A DNA stretch of 64,000 nt from Candidula unifasciata (taxonomy: Eukaryota > Mollusca > Gastropoda > Stylommatophora > Geomitridae), in assembly GCA_905116865.2 (NCBI GenBank), contig CAJHNH020004669.1, positions 315,001-379,000 of the forward strand, given 5' to 3'. Below are positions 23,030 to 34,794 of this stretch, in pieces (the first letter of the stretch is position 1; the number at the start of each line of letters is the position of its first letter). The notes under the pieces are model-generated. The model made no database searches. It was not told the DNA's origin and saw only the letters and a list, made by a program, of their open reading frames with translations. Both the position numbers and the translations under genes were made by a program.

Positions 23030-23520
23030 ATGATGCTGCTGCTGACAATGTTAATTTAATTAAATTTCACGCAAAACATGCATCATTTAAAAAATGCCAG
23101 AAGCAGCTTTTCAGTAAACACAATTTTGTTAATTGTTTCAATACAATCTTGAATCTTGTGACCGAATATAGCTCTGGTAGTTTTAAAGCGACAGTGATTG
23201 CATTCGCTAGATAAAACAGCTAAAACTAAGAAAACAAAAACTAATTTAGCATGCTGTCTTTCTACAAAACAAGTACAAGTTAATGGAACAACAGAGAAGC
23301 AATTTATCCAGTCAAGTCGAAATCTACCAGCTATTGTTTACTCTGCCTTACTAGTTTTCCATTGTAGCTGGAATGTATTTTCCAAAGTTAACTCTTTCAG
23401 GCCTAAAAAGGTTTCCTTTTAGGCCCGTTTTAACTTTACAAGCTATTTTAATTAATGTTTGAATCTGAGGGAATAAAATAACATTACAATAAGAGTTATT
23501 TTTTCTTACGAAATAAATGG
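23030..23520. other. Unannotated AT-rich sequence with a hairpin
   Basis: The perfect inverted repeat ggcctaaaa / ttttaggcc lies around 23400-23426 with an 8-base loop. Nothing else recognised. Confidence 0.5.
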
Positions 23521-23570
23521 TATAATGTACGATCTAACGAAACACTCACTAATACACCGCTCCTTTTTTT

Positions 23571-23574
<4 letters not shown>

Positions 23575-23607
<33 letters not shown>

Positions 23608-24279
23608 GCACGCACGCACGCACGCACACACACACAAATATCACATGACAATATGTTCTCTGAAAATGTTGGTTACTTGTAGCCCTCCACCTCTCTCCCT
23701 GTCTCTCAGTCTCTCTCTCTTTCTCTCTCTCTCCGTTTCTCTCATTCTGTTTCTCTCTCTCTGTCTCTTTCTTTCCGTGTCTCTCTCTCTCTCTTTGTCT
23801 CTCTCTTTGTCTCTCTGTCTCTCTTTCTTTCTTTCTCTCTCTCTGTCTCCCTCTCTCTCTTTCTCTCTCTGTCTCTCTCTCTCTTTCTGTCTCTCTCTGC
23901 CTCTCTGTCTCTCTCTGTCTCTCTCTATGTCTCTCTCTGTCTCTCTCTCTCTTTCTTTCTCTCTCTCTGTCTCTCTCTCTCTTTCTGTCTCTCTCTCTGT
24001 CTCTCTTTCTGTCTCTCTCTCTTTCTGTCTCTGTCTCTCTCTCTGTCTCTCTCTCCATCTATCTCTCTGTCTCTCTCTCTTTCTGTCTCTCTCTCTGTCT
24101 CTCTCAGTCTCTCTCTCAGTCTCTCAGTCCCTCTCTGTCTCTCTCTGTCTGTCTCTCTCTCTTTCTCTCTCTTTCTGTCTCTCTCTATCTCTCTCTCTGT
24201 CTCTCTCTCTGTCTCTCTCTTTCTCTCTCTAAGACACATACATACAGACCCACATACTCAGAATGTTTTTCTCAACTTA

Positions 24280-24342
<63 letters not shown>

Positions 24343-24710
24343 CTCTCTAAAGACACATACATCTCTATCTCTCTATGTCTTTCTAAGACACATACAGACA
24401 CATACTCTAAATATTTTTTTTTTAAACTTATCTCTCTTTCTCTCCCTCCCTCGCACATATAATCCAAAATTAAGTCTTTCTGATTATGTGTATGTTTGCT
24501 CTCTCTCTCTTTTTCCCTTTCCCTCCCTCACTCTCTCTTTGCCACCCCCCCCCCTGCCACTTTACCTCTCTCTCTAGCTGTGTGTTTATTTCCTTTTCCC
24601 TTATACACACACACATACATACACAGAAATAAACACAACAAACACAAACTTGATCCACAGCCACACACAGCTATACGCACACCCACACACACCCACAGCC
24701 ACACAATCAT
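23575..24710. repeat. Compound CA, TCTC/TCTG/TTTC low-complexity block
   Basis: (CA)n with CG-containing units occupies 23575-23635. Pyrimidine-rich TCTCTGTCTC words occupy 23689-24231, a pure (TC)n run 24281-24332, then degenerate CT and CA words to 24710. All long frames here are artefacts. Confidence 0.95.
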
Positions 24711-25440
24711 TAGCTAGCTTCTCTGTACGATTTTCCGAGTCATTTAACACGGACAAGGTCAAACATCGCTAAAGGATAAGACCCCAATAGCATGCGGGCC
24801 AGATGCGAAACCAGACCCGTTGATCAATGGCAGCGATTATATGCCACACAGTCTCCACAGGAGCCGATGAACAGTGGCCCAATTATGCTCGACTTAACTG
24901 TAGACACCGTGCGAGGGCCATATTTGCCGAACTCTATATCTGCAATCCCAAACTATGACAATGTCGGTGCCTGCAGGATCGATCGTTGGAATAACGCTGA
25001 TCAGACGAGGCTGGGGCGAGTTCTATGCAGTTCTGTTATATTTGTGTGGTGGTCTTCTTATGTATAACTATTCTGCCGAAGAAGAGAACCTGGTATTTGT
25101 GTAGGCTCCCCCTCCCTGGCAGAAGCCCAGAGTAAAGATCTGATGCTTCCGCAACGCTGTGCTTTGGATGGCAATAGAACAAAGCTAATTCCAGATGCCC
25201 AGTTCATCCTGCACCGCAAGTTTTGTTTAGGACACTGCTAACAGCCAGAGAGAGAACTTTCCTGGTGACCATACCGTTAAAAGGTTGGTAAGGGTTGGTG
25301 TTAGGCTGGTGTTTTTGAGAACCAAATACGTACGAAACGTGGAGGAAACAAGATCTTTTAATTACCCGAATCCCAGTCAGCCGTATGCGCGGGCGCGCGT
25401 GTGTGTGCGTGTGTACACGCACTTCTGTCAGGTCTCATGT
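24711..25440. other. Unannotated sequence
   Basis: No gene or repeat family recognised apart from a GCGCGCGTGTGTGTGC run near 25393. Confidence 0.4.
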
Positions 25441-25443
25441 GTC

Positions 25444-25745
25444 TTGTTTGTCTTCTTCGTCATTACCGGCTGTAAAACCACAGAGAAAAGTTCCAGTTGT
25501 TCGTCCAGAATCTGGGTGCTGCGTGCACATCCGTTTTACAGACCTGACTTTTTTTGGGTATACAGCCTGTTGTTTTATTGTCTCTCAAGCAGATGCACTC
25601 CAATTTTGAAAGATATGCCTAATTAGTCGACTCTTACGACAGGCTCGCTGTCAAAAAAAAGAGAATGGTATAGGAAAGGGGGAGGGGGGCGTTGCATCTA
25701 TTATTATTTACCCTTATAATGGGGACCTGAAACCCTCAGGGGAAT
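25444..25745 (-). mobile_element. SINE-like element S1, diverged
   Basis: The plus strand shows cttcttcgtcattacc, gttgttcgtccagaatc, gcgtgcacatccgttttaca, gcagatgcactcc and gtcgactcttacgac, with an insertion (gggggaggggggcgttg) before the last 40 bp. Confidence 0.75.
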
Positions 25746-25974
25746 CTAAAGATCTACCAGCACGGCGACTCTGTAAGCCACATAAATAAATACAGTGAAC
25801 ACAAACTAGGACTTTGGAGCTTAGAGGAGAATAAGGGGTGGGGAGGGCCACACAGAAACCTGAGAGCTTAACCTAGCCGCCTTGGGGTCCCCCTCCTCCA
25901 CCATCCCCACATTGACGTGTGGGTTTCGGGGTCTCAGCCGCCCCCTTTAGGAAAGGGCCCCAAATTAGTACTAT

Positions 25975-26090
25975 TCTAATAACTACTACTAGTACCGCTA
26001 CGACTATTGCTGCTGCTGCTACTACTACTACACGACTACCGCGCTGGTCTGTTGCTGTAGCGGCTGCTACTACTACCCCAACCGTCAATA
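25975..26090. repeat. CTA/CTG triplet-rich tract
   Basis: Short runs ctactactag, gctgctgctgctactacta and gctgctactactacc. Confidence 0.7.
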
Positions 26091-26104
26091 CAGTCACCAG
26101 CACC

Positions 26105-26375
26105 AGTGTACTAAGTAAAGAACCCATTTTTCATGGATATTGGGCACATAGGGCCGAACCTATATTTCACAGACCAATCTGCACTCAGTAGATGATATGG
26201 TCAACATCACACCGGTCCCCTTTACTTCCTATAACTTTACCTGGCATCCAATTACGGCCGGGAGCCAAGTTTTTTTTTTTTAAGGACAGATGTCCGGCGC
26301 TTTCGGAATCTGAACACACGACCATCGCATCCACAGGCAAAATAACTGCTACACTTTGGCGGGCCCGAAACCACT
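26105..26375 (-). mobile_element. SINE family T
   Basis: The plus strand shows attgggcacatagggc, gaacctatatttcacagacc, aactttacctggcatcc and a 12-T run, then a degraded tRNA-like head. Layout as in 52828-53078. Confidence 0.65.
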
Positions 26376-26713
26376 GAACTAAACTGTAAAAATATTTTAA
26401 GCAATAAACGCTCTTGTATTAAGAGTATCGCAAACTGTGCATAAATGTGTGTGTGTGTTTGTGCTTTCATTTGATAGCCGCAACATTACAGAGGTTTTCC
26501 TGCCACAAATGTAACCACTTCTTAAAAGAAACACAACGCCCGTAACAAAGCCAAGGGATGTAAACAGACACCTTATCCTCCTGAAAGCTGGGTCTCTGGC
26601 GAGCTCACCTTTCCTACACACCGACAGACAAGAGGGTGCTGTCTTCCAACAAATTTTTCTCCAGCATCACATTTATCAGAATAAATGTTAAAAATAAATC
26701 TTACAGACTACAG

Positions 26714-26912
26714 CAGTGATTCCCAAACTGAGCGCCGCGACCTCTTCACAGGGGCGCCCCGAAATATTCGAAGAAACACTAGTTTTATTTTTTGGGGGTC
26801 AATCTCTTACAAACGAATAGTCATATTTTTACTTAGGTTAGGGCGCTTTGTGAAAATAAAAATGTAGTTGAAAAATAGGCACCGCGACTTAGAAAACGTT
26901 TGGGACACACTG
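26714..26912. mobile_element. Non-autonomous hAT-like MITE (199 bp)
   Basis: The left end is CAGTGATTCCCAAACT; the right end read inward is CAGTGTGTCCCAAACG. Flanking 8-mers are gactacag (26706-26713) and aactacaa (26913-26920), a 6/8 match of the 8-bp length expected for hAT target duplications. There is no transposase frame. Confidence 0.75.
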
Positions 26913-27736
26913 AACTACAAGGATTCAAGCTGTACTGCTGAGACACACTGGACTACAGGGATTCAAGCAGAACTGTTGAGACACACTGGACTACAGGGAT
27001 TCAAGCAGAGCTGTTGAGATACACTGGACTACAGGGATTCAAGCTGAACTGTTGAGACGCACTGGACTACAGGGATTCAAGTAGAACTGTTGAGACACAC
27101 TGTACTACAGGGATTCAAGCAGAACTGTTGAGACACACTGGACTACAGGAATTCAAGCAGAACTGTTGAGACACACAGGACTACAGGGATTCAAGCAGAA
27201 CTGTTGAGACACACTGGACTACAGGGATTCAAGCTGAACTGTTGAGACACACAGGACTACAGGTATTCAATCAGTACTGTTGAGACACACTGGACTACAG
27301 GGATTCAAGCTGAACTGTTGAGACACACTGGACTACAGGTATTCAATCAGTACTGTTGAGACACACTGGACTACAGGGATTCAAGCTGAACTGTTGAGAC
27401 GCACTGGACTACAGGGATTCAAGCTGAACTGTTGAGACATACTGGACTACAGGGATTCAAGTAGAACTGTTGAGACATACTGGACTACAGGGATTCAAGC
27501 AGAACTGTTGAGACACACTGGACTACAGGGATTCAAGCAGAACTGTTGAGACATACTGGACTACAGGGATTCAAGCAGAACTGTTGAGACACACTGGACT
27601 ACAGGGATTCAAGCAGAACTGTTGAGACACACTGGACTACAGGGATTCAAGCAGAACTGTTGAGACATACTGGACTACAGGGATTCAAGTAGAACTGTTG
27701 AGACACACTGGACAACAGGGATTCAAGTAGAACTGT
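26902..27736. repeat. 38-bp minisatellite, about 22 copies, overlapping the MITE end
   Basis: ggactacag recurs at 26950, 26988 and every 38 bp. The unit is gagacacactggactacagg plus gattcaagcagaactgtt. Its first 10 bases are the MITE's right terminus. Confidence 0.95.
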
Positions 27737-28190
27737 AGGATAGCCATTAAAAAAAAAATTTAATTACCGTGCCTGGTTGGCAGCAACTGAGTTGAAACGG
27801 CAGGCGGGATATCCCATGCTGCAACTTGATTGTGTCTGATAACAGCGCGTGCTCAAAGCTCCGGTTTAGGGGCTTGTGGGGTGGTGTGTATGTGTCTGTA
27901 AAGTGTGGCTGAGTGGTGGGAGTGTGTGCGTGTGTGTAAGGTGGAAGAGATGGCGCGTGTGTTTGCGCGTGCTTTATTTTAAGTGAACGGACAGGTTTTT
28001 AACCAGCTGAAGCTTGATAAACTGATGGTTCTTCTCTGGAGGGGATAACGCTGGGGGGGAAGAAGTAGGTGTCGGAAATCACCGACAATTTTGCTCAAAC
28101 ATGCTGTGTGCGAGTTAGTGAGTGAATGAAAGTGTGAGTATTCATATTCTAGGGAGATAACACAGGAAATTAGGGTGATAAGCTTTTTGT
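27737..28190. other. Unannotated sequence
   Basis: GT-rich words (ggtgtgtatgtgtctg, gtgtgtgcgtgtgtgtaagg) but no gene. Confidence 0.4.
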
Positions 28191-28204
28191 TAAAAATCAA
28201 GAAC

Positions 28205-28445
28205 AACTTCACACACACTTACACACGCGCGCAAACACACACACACACACAAAATCAAGACACTTTGACACACACATACCGACACATACACACACACACA
28301 ATGAAGGACAATTTGACACACATACTGACACACTTACACACACATACACACACACAATCAATGACAATTTGACATACACATACAATCAAGGACAATCTGA
28401 CACCTACACACACATACACAAAATCAAGGACAATTCGACACAAAC
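28205..28445. repeat. Degenerate CA-rich array
   Basis: About six loose units of a 50-60 bp motif built from acacacacaca, then aatcaaggacaatttgacac. Confidence 0.8.
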
Positions 28446-28604
28446 ACTCACAGGTAAACACTATGGCTGCTTCTCTCTTCTCTGGTCTGCTACACTTTGA
28501 GGGAGACATAAGTACAGACCCGTCGTTTCTTTTCAAGAATAAAGCAAAAGGTAACTAACAATAGTTTGCTGAAATCGAATGTCTTGGGGTCAACAGTTGC
28601 TGGA

Positions 28605-28932
28605 GGAGGAGGAGAAGAAGAAAAAAAAAAAGAAGAAGAAGAAGAAGAAGAAGAAGAAGAAGAAGAAGAAGAAGAAGAAGAAGAAGAAGAAAAAGAAGAA
28701 GAAGAAGAAGAAGAAGATGAAGAAGAAGACGAAGAAGAAGAAGAAGAAAAAGAAAAAGAAGAAGAAGAAAAAAAGAAGAAGAAGAAGAAGAAGAAGAAGA
28801 AGAAGAAGGAAGAAGAAGAAGAAGAAGAAGAAGAAGAAGAAGAAGAAGAAGAAGAAGAAGAAGAAGAAGAAGAAGAAGAAGAAGAAGAAGAAGAAGAAGA
28901 AGAAGAAGAAGAAGAAGAAGAAGAAGAAGAAG
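28605..28932. repeat. (GAA)n array next to the PDZRN exon donor
   Basis: About 105 triplets with GAT, GAC and AAA interruptions. In the gene's sense strand this is a UUC tract starting 87 bases after the 5' splice site. Confidence 0.95.
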
Positions 28933-29018
28933 ATCACAGTTTTCATTCTCCTGTGTACTTTACAAAAGTTTAATCACCCCTGCTTACATCAAACAAATTG
29001 AACGTCGAAGCTACTTAC

Positions 29019-29293
29019 CCTGTCGGGAAAGGTATAGTAAACATTCCCTGTGGGGGTGTAGGCGGCCGATTGAAGCAGTAAAAATCCTCCTCTGTTTGTG
29101 TCCCAATGGAGACCATCGTTGGACAACGACTTTTCATGGCTCTGCTACTTCCACTTCCGCCGCTGTTGATTTCACCACCGCTGCCCGCTTTACTTGTCCG
29201 CCGCAAGACTTCCACTACGATTGGTTCTCTGGCCGATCTGAAAGCCTCCACCGCTTCATGGTGACTAGACTGCGAAAGATCTTGGCCATTTAC
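29019..29293 (-). CDS. PDZRN3: Internal exon of a PDZRN3/PDZRN4-like gene (end of PDZ domain plus GTQT segment)
   Basis: Read on the minus strand, the exon opens right after an acceptor (CCTTCCAACAG, AG at 29295-29294) and closes at a donor (GTAAGT, 29018-29013). It holds 275 bases: 91 codons plus two bases, with no stop. The product begins [18 protein letters not shown] and continues to [11 protein letters not shown], which is the last beta strand/helix half of a PDZ fold. A Ser/Gly-rich linker follows, then [10 protein letters not shown] and a Pro-rich PPTPPQ stretch. From family knowledge, PDZRN3 has VNGRDLSRATHDQAVEAF, then PIVVQVLRRT, then a GTQT motif at the matching place, so the match is collinear beyond the generic PDZ pattern. 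PDZRN proteins are RING-type ubiquitin ligases with two PDZ domains that act at synapses and in Wnt signalling. RING, TRAF-like and PDZ2 exons are not seen in the window. The split last codon is Gly (GG|N). PDZRN3 versus PDZRN4 cannot be decided; invertebrates may carry one ancestral gene. Confidence 0.85.
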
Positions 29294-29304
29294 CTGTTGG
29301 AAGG

Positions 29305-29475
29305 TAACAAAAGCATAACACTTTATATAACAATCATGGGTATCAGACAGGTTTGCAACCTTTCAACAAAAGCATTACACTTAATATAACAATCATGGGT
29401 ATCAGACAGGTTTGCAACCTTTCAACAAAAGCATTACACTTAATATAACAATCATGGGTATCAGACAGGTTTGCA
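29305..29475. repeat. 59-bp tandem repeat, about 2.8 copies
   Basis: atgggtatcagacaggtttg starts at 29336, 29395 and 29454. The array begins within 15 bp of the exon acceptor and ends at the LINE 5' junction. Confidence 0.9.
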
Positions 29476-30303
29476 TCCTTGAGAACATTAGGCGAGGAGA
29501 GGAGTGGGTCAAAGTGCCACCTGAGCAGTCAGACTTGTGTAGAGTCATAATCACGCTAAGCCCGGAATGCAGAGACTGGCCAGCAGGTGCCACGGAGGTG
29601 GAAATTCAGCAATTAATTCAAGATAATGCTTACTCAGAGGATTTGATCATTTACACAGACGGTTCAGTGTCAAGAGGCAAAAGAAGTGCTTGAGGCTTTT
29701 TAGCAAAATGGTCGACGTTTGGTGCAGGAGAGCCTAGCATATGATACCACAACATCCAGCTTAAGAATGGAGGTGGAGGCGGTCACTGCAGCTTTCCGCT
29801 GGCTAGAGAACACGACACACACACACATTGTAATTGTAACTGATTCAGAAAGCATGCTGAGGAAGATCAGAACAGGTATGCTTCGTGCAGAGTGGCATGC
29901 TTCGCTGCGGAGGACACGAGTGAGGAGTATTGTCTGGATTTTTTTCACCGGGTGACGCCGGTGTGTTGGGAAATGAACAGGCGGACAGACTGGCTGGCTC
30001 TGCACAAATTGGTGGAATACTGCTACATGATAGGGCAGACGTGGTTAGTGCCTTGTGGGAGAGCGTGTACAATGCGGAGGAGCAGATGGATCAACAGGCT
30101 GGTGAGATTGATGCAGTTTGGGGTGACGAGATGTTCTGGCAGAAGCTCAAGGCTCAGAGGAAAGGCAAGACGGACGTTTAATCAGAAAGCTACTGGCACC
30201 ATTAGTATCGGAACTCTTCCTGGCTGCTGAAGATGGGGACGGAGCGCATATGGGAATGCCCCGAGTGCTGTGATGTCGGTTCTTGAATCAAATCAAATCA
30301 AAT
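29476..30303 (+). pseudogene. RNase H end of LINE family B with (AATC)n tail
   Basis: Segments in order: IIYTDGSVSRGKRSA then a TGA where family A has Trp; SLRMEVEAVTAAFRWLE; IVIVTDSESMLRKI; GDAGVLGNEQADRLAGSA in another frame; ATGTISIGTLPG. All four catalytic acids can still be placed, but at least one stop and two or more frameshifts break the frame. The tail is aatcaaatcaaatcaaatca at 30284-30303. It lies in the presumed PDZRN intron, antisense to the gene. Confidence 0.8.
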
Positions 30304-31060
30304 CATGGGTATTTGACAGTGTTGCCACTTTGGATGTTTACATACAGATTTAGATGTTCCCTTGCATTTAGATGGCGTTTTTGACGTCTTGACGGTAGAT
30401 GTTTTTCTATAAGTTTTCCATTTGGAGTAAATTTATCAAATCTAACCTAAGAAACAGGATGAAATTTGACCTCTTTAATGCTATCTTGACAATAAAATTC
30501 TGCCTTATCAAAGTTGGAAAAGTCTGTTCCACTTATCAGCTCCCTGATTGGTATTAAAAGAAATTGGAACAGCGAAAGCATACCAGAGTCATTTTGGATT
30601 TGAATCTTCAACTTCATCATCCAAGCTAAGTTTATCCTGTGGATCTTGTAAGGCAGACTTCAGTAAAGATGAGGCCATGAGTCTGTAGGGTAATTTGTAA
30701 CTCTGTTTTGGATGTTTTTTGTCAACGAAAAGTGGCAACACTGGTATTTGAGTTAAAGACGGCTGTATACAAGGGCTGCCAATACTTGGGTTTCCCCCCA
30801 AAATCTGGGTTTTTATTTGACGCCTTGGGTTCAGATGATGGAATCTTGGGTTTAAAAAATATATCCTTATTAAAAAAAAAAGGGGGTAAATGTTTCGTTT
30901 CTTAACTACAAAATGTGTACTTTTTATTATTCTTGGGTTTTTGTTTTGTTTTTTGTTCTTTGCTTTTGTATTGCCTGAGTTTTTTTTTGTCAACTCCGTG
31001 CATATCCTTTACTGGACGTCAAAAACCATCCCTGGCTTTTTGTTTAGCATTTGAGATTTA
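30304..31060. other. Unannotated sequence with internally repeated words
   Basis: Words cttgggttt and gatgttt recur and a 134-codon minus frame is open at 30589-30993, but no family motif was recognised. Confidence 0.35.
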
Positions 31061-31067
31061 ACTATGC

Positions 31068-31100
31068 AATTTGACGTTCAGTAGTTTGCCACTGCCTTCT
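31068..31100 (-). mobile_element. 3' domain of SINE family V (fragment)
   Basis: The complement of acgttcagtagtttgccact matches the 3' domain at 49125-49155. Confidence 0.45.
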
Positions 31101-31162
31101 GAACGAGGTGGTTGTGGGTTCATGAACTATTGGGGAATTAACATCAGAATCACTAACCTTCC

Positions 31163-31902
<740 letters not shown>

Positions 31903-31930
31903 TGACTGACTGAAAGAAAATAAGGTTCTT

Positions 31931-32192
31931 AATTTATAACGTACCCCAAACAGGAAATTCCCGTGGGAAATCCACAGCTGACCTGACAGTCCATTTTTTC
32001 AAGGGGTGCAAGTGTGCTGTTTTGTGGTGCTTTTTTTTTTAGTGCTCATCTAGTGTCTTCTAATCCTAACCCTAACCCTAACCCTAAACTTTAGTGTAGA
32101 AAAATCGTGGGAAACTACAACCTGAACACCCTAGAATTTATTGGGAATGTCTCCCGTGACGTTGTCGCGACGTCAGGGGTAAGTTATAAATT
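31931..32192. mobile_element. MITE with 17-bp terminal inverted repeats
   Basis: The left end is AATTTATAACGTACCCC; the right end reversed is AATTTATAACTTACCCC, a 16/17 match. No coding content. The superfamily is unknown; TTATAA could be part of the end or a palindromic target duplication. Confidence 0.65.
32065..32088. repeat. Interstitial telomere-like (CCTAAC)n
   Basis: Four units of the animal telomere motif lie in the middle of the MITE at 31931-32192. Confidence 0.9.
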
Positions 32193-32429
32193 AGGTACCG
32201 AAAAAAAAAAAACGTTAAGAAAGCATTGAAAACTACTGAATGTACCTGTCTTGTAAAACCCAACAGGCAAAAAAAAAAAAAAAAAATTGCCTGAAGTTGG
32301 TTAGTTCTGAAACGTCTTGTGCATGATATACAACCAACTCTCTTAACACATAATTGACCATGGTAGTTCAGTTCAGTGAACTGGTGCGTCTGTTATGGTG
32401 GAGAGGTGACGAAAATGCAACCAGCCTTC

Positions 32430-32806
32430 TGACCTGTAGCGACTCTTGTATCGGACAGTTTCAGTTATAACTACGGAAAAGATTTTCTGAAACACTTGAA
32501 CAGAACAGACCAAGTCACAGTTTTTCGCTTACGTACTGGACACTGCAGACTCAATAAACACTCACATAAATTAGGTATGAGCCAAACAGCTCTCTGCCAG
32601 TGCCTTCGTGCTGAACAGACTCCAGAACATGTCCTGCAAGACTGTCCTCTCCTGGCGGAGCTGCGGAGCGACATATGGCAACACCCAGTAGAACTGACAA
32701 CTAAGCTTTGGGGAAACCTAAGAGACCTTGAAAAGACATCCCAGTTTATGACCCACAGTGGATTATGCGCATGACCAGAGATCGCTGAAAAAGAAGAAGG
32801 ACAGTT
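32430..32806 (+). pseudogene. 3' end of LINE family D (zinc-knuckle segment)
   Basis: The frame reads VTVFRLRTGHCRLNKHSHKL, then LCQCLRAEQTPEHVLQDCPL, KLWGNLRDLEKTSQF and a stop, followed by gaaaaagaagaagg. Post-RNase H Cys/His segments of this kind follow RT-RNase H in I- or jockey-like elements. Confidence 0.75.
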
Positions 32807-32826
32807 TCAGAGATAATAACCAAATA

Positions 32827-33029
32827 CAGGGTGACTCAGAAATTCCCATACGTAGATTAAAAGTATAACTCCAGCTGTGCTTGTGCGTATTCTTCGGCAT
32901 TGCTGCACGCACATCGAAATGTGTTTTCAAAATATTAGTTGTCATGTAGCGCATATTATAAAAATAAAGGTGGTTTTTTATACAAACCATTTTATTTTCC
33001 CTACGTGTGAAAACTTTAGGGACACCCTG
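32827..33029. mobile_element. Mariner/Tc1-like MITE (203 bp)
   Basis: The left end is CAGGGTGACTCAGAAATTCC; the right end reversed is CAGGGTGTCCCTAAAGTTTT. TA lies on both sides (32825-32826 and 33030-33031). No transposase frame. Confidence 0.75.
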
Positions 33030-33034
33030 TAGAG

Positions 33035-34790
33035 ACACAACCTTATAGGGTTTCTTACATCAGGCAGGTCAGGGGGTTCGAACCAGACAAAAAGACAAGT
33101 CTCAAATCTGGTGGCTTGCAGACTGAGTGCGGTCCGTTATTAATCACTTGCTTGAAATCTTTTGAGGAGAGAAGAGGGACAAAGAAACCTACCCTGCTTC
33201 GCCAAACAAATGTCTGCCGGAATCACATGTACTAGGCCAGAGGGTTAACGAAACATGCAGTATAACTCGCTTCAAGGAGACAAAACAACAGACATACGTA
33301 GATAAAAACAACAACCATACTAACAACAATTACTGCTATTTTAAACAGACTAGATCAACTACAGGAAATGAAAAATGTTGGCCAGATTTCCCAAGAGGTG
33401 GTGACTATAGAAACCGGATAGGCCAGAAAATGCTTTTCAAGATGTAATGTTTGTGAAAACATCCTCGTTGTTCTGTTGTGCCACTATCTGTCACATAGGG
33501 CTCGCATTCTATTTCTTCCTTCCGTCTATTCTATGCAATCTCTTCGATATCATGGAAGAAATCCGGTCCAGCCCCTTTGGCCTCTCTGATCAACGTTTCT
33601 TATACGGTTTGTTTTGGACGTTATCGCTTCCTCGATCTCTTTATTTTCTCATTTTAGTATCTGCTTGGCGATTCTCTGCTCTGTTTCTTCTCATGATAAC
33701 AACACAGCGCCGCCTCCGTTCATCTTATAACTGTTGTTATCGGTGGTAGCTCAGACATTCCTCTTATTTCTTCGCCCCCCCCCCCCTCCCCAGTTTGTGT
33801 TAGACACTTTCCTCACTGGCTTATGTTTTTATTGAAATATCTTTTGAATTTAAAAAATATAACTCAATTTTTAAAAACTATACCATCTAGTTTTCCATAT
33901 TTTATTCAGGCTTTTAGGGCACGAGAAATCTATACAAATGAAAGTAAGATTTCGATAGAAACGATTTAAAATATACATGGCACCACTTCAGTGTCAATGT
34001 GAGAACCTCCAGAGAGATACAACATAAATAAATTAACAAGCAAGATTAAACAGCGTTGGTTTCCAGAATCTTAACTTTAAATGTCAGAGGCCAGACAGCT
34101 AGTGGTCGTAGTGGTGATGATAATTGCGGGCGTATCAAACCACGTACAGTGGTACCTTAGTATACGTCCGCTTTCCAATAAGTCCAACTTGGTATACGTC
34201 CTGTTAAGACGCCATGTTTGGATCACGACTCGGGTGCTAGAAGTTACCAGGCGCAACCAGGTCCAAATAGGGAAAAAAAGACAAAGAAAAAGACAAATCA
34301 CCAGAATTGGAAATTCCCGAAGTTTTATTGGAAGGGGACTGTCCTTCCAAACAAACAACCCCCCCCCCCCCCCTTTTTTTTTTCTATCTCATCACCATCC
34401 TAGTAGGCATTCAACTCTTCTCAGCAAGGTAAATTGAGGTTACATTTTCACTTTTTTTTTATTTTTTTTATCTGGTAGCTTTTATATTTATGTATCATTT
34501 TACTAGGCAGTGTTTAACAAATTTTTATTCATGGGGATGGCTTAATACTTTTCTTATAAAAAAAAATTATCTGGTTAACGACGTGTTTGGGGTGTCTAAG
34601 AATCTGGAAAGAATTAAGGACGCATATCAAGGTACCACTATATTTTAAGAATCACTTAGGAGATAAATCCTGATGACAGGAAAATAGTAACTAAAATAAT
34701 TCAGTAATGTTTATTTAATACCAGCTTCCTGAACCTTATTTTTGTGTCTTTACTGCCAAGTTGTTGTGGACACTCACAACAAAACATACA
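33035..34790. other. Unannotated sequence
   Basis: Poly(C) runs at 33776-33786 and 34362-34373, several A/T homopolymers, no supported gene. An open stretch at 33447-33749 shows no family motif. Confidence 0.4.
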
Positions 34791-34794
34791 AGAA

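Noticed and set aside
22890..23035. Possible RT C-terminal relic (GLATWTGRGQN, ending before gatgatgatg)
   Set aside because: Too short and lacking the GRPxxxW core needed to separate it from chance.
23525..24239. Long Ser/Leu and Arg/Glu frames
   Set aside because: Translations of the TCTC/TCTG low-complexity block.
26902..27736. Regular 38-bp repeats as a possible CRISPR array
   Set aside because: Units are contiguous with no unique spacers, the setting is animal DNA, and the unit derives from a transposon end.
30589..30993. 134-codon minus-strand ORF that could be a transposase piece
   Set aside because: No zinc finger, DDE or hAT dimerisation motif could be placed; Lys/Asn-rich composition fits AT-rich chance.
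32065..32088. Chromosome end or fusion point
   Set aside because: Only four telomere-like units, enclosed within a MITE.
33447..33749. 100-codon plus-strand ORF with hydrophobic stretches
   Set aside because: No recognisable family, no repeat in other frames to explain it, and composition typical of chance reading of AT/CT-rich DNA.
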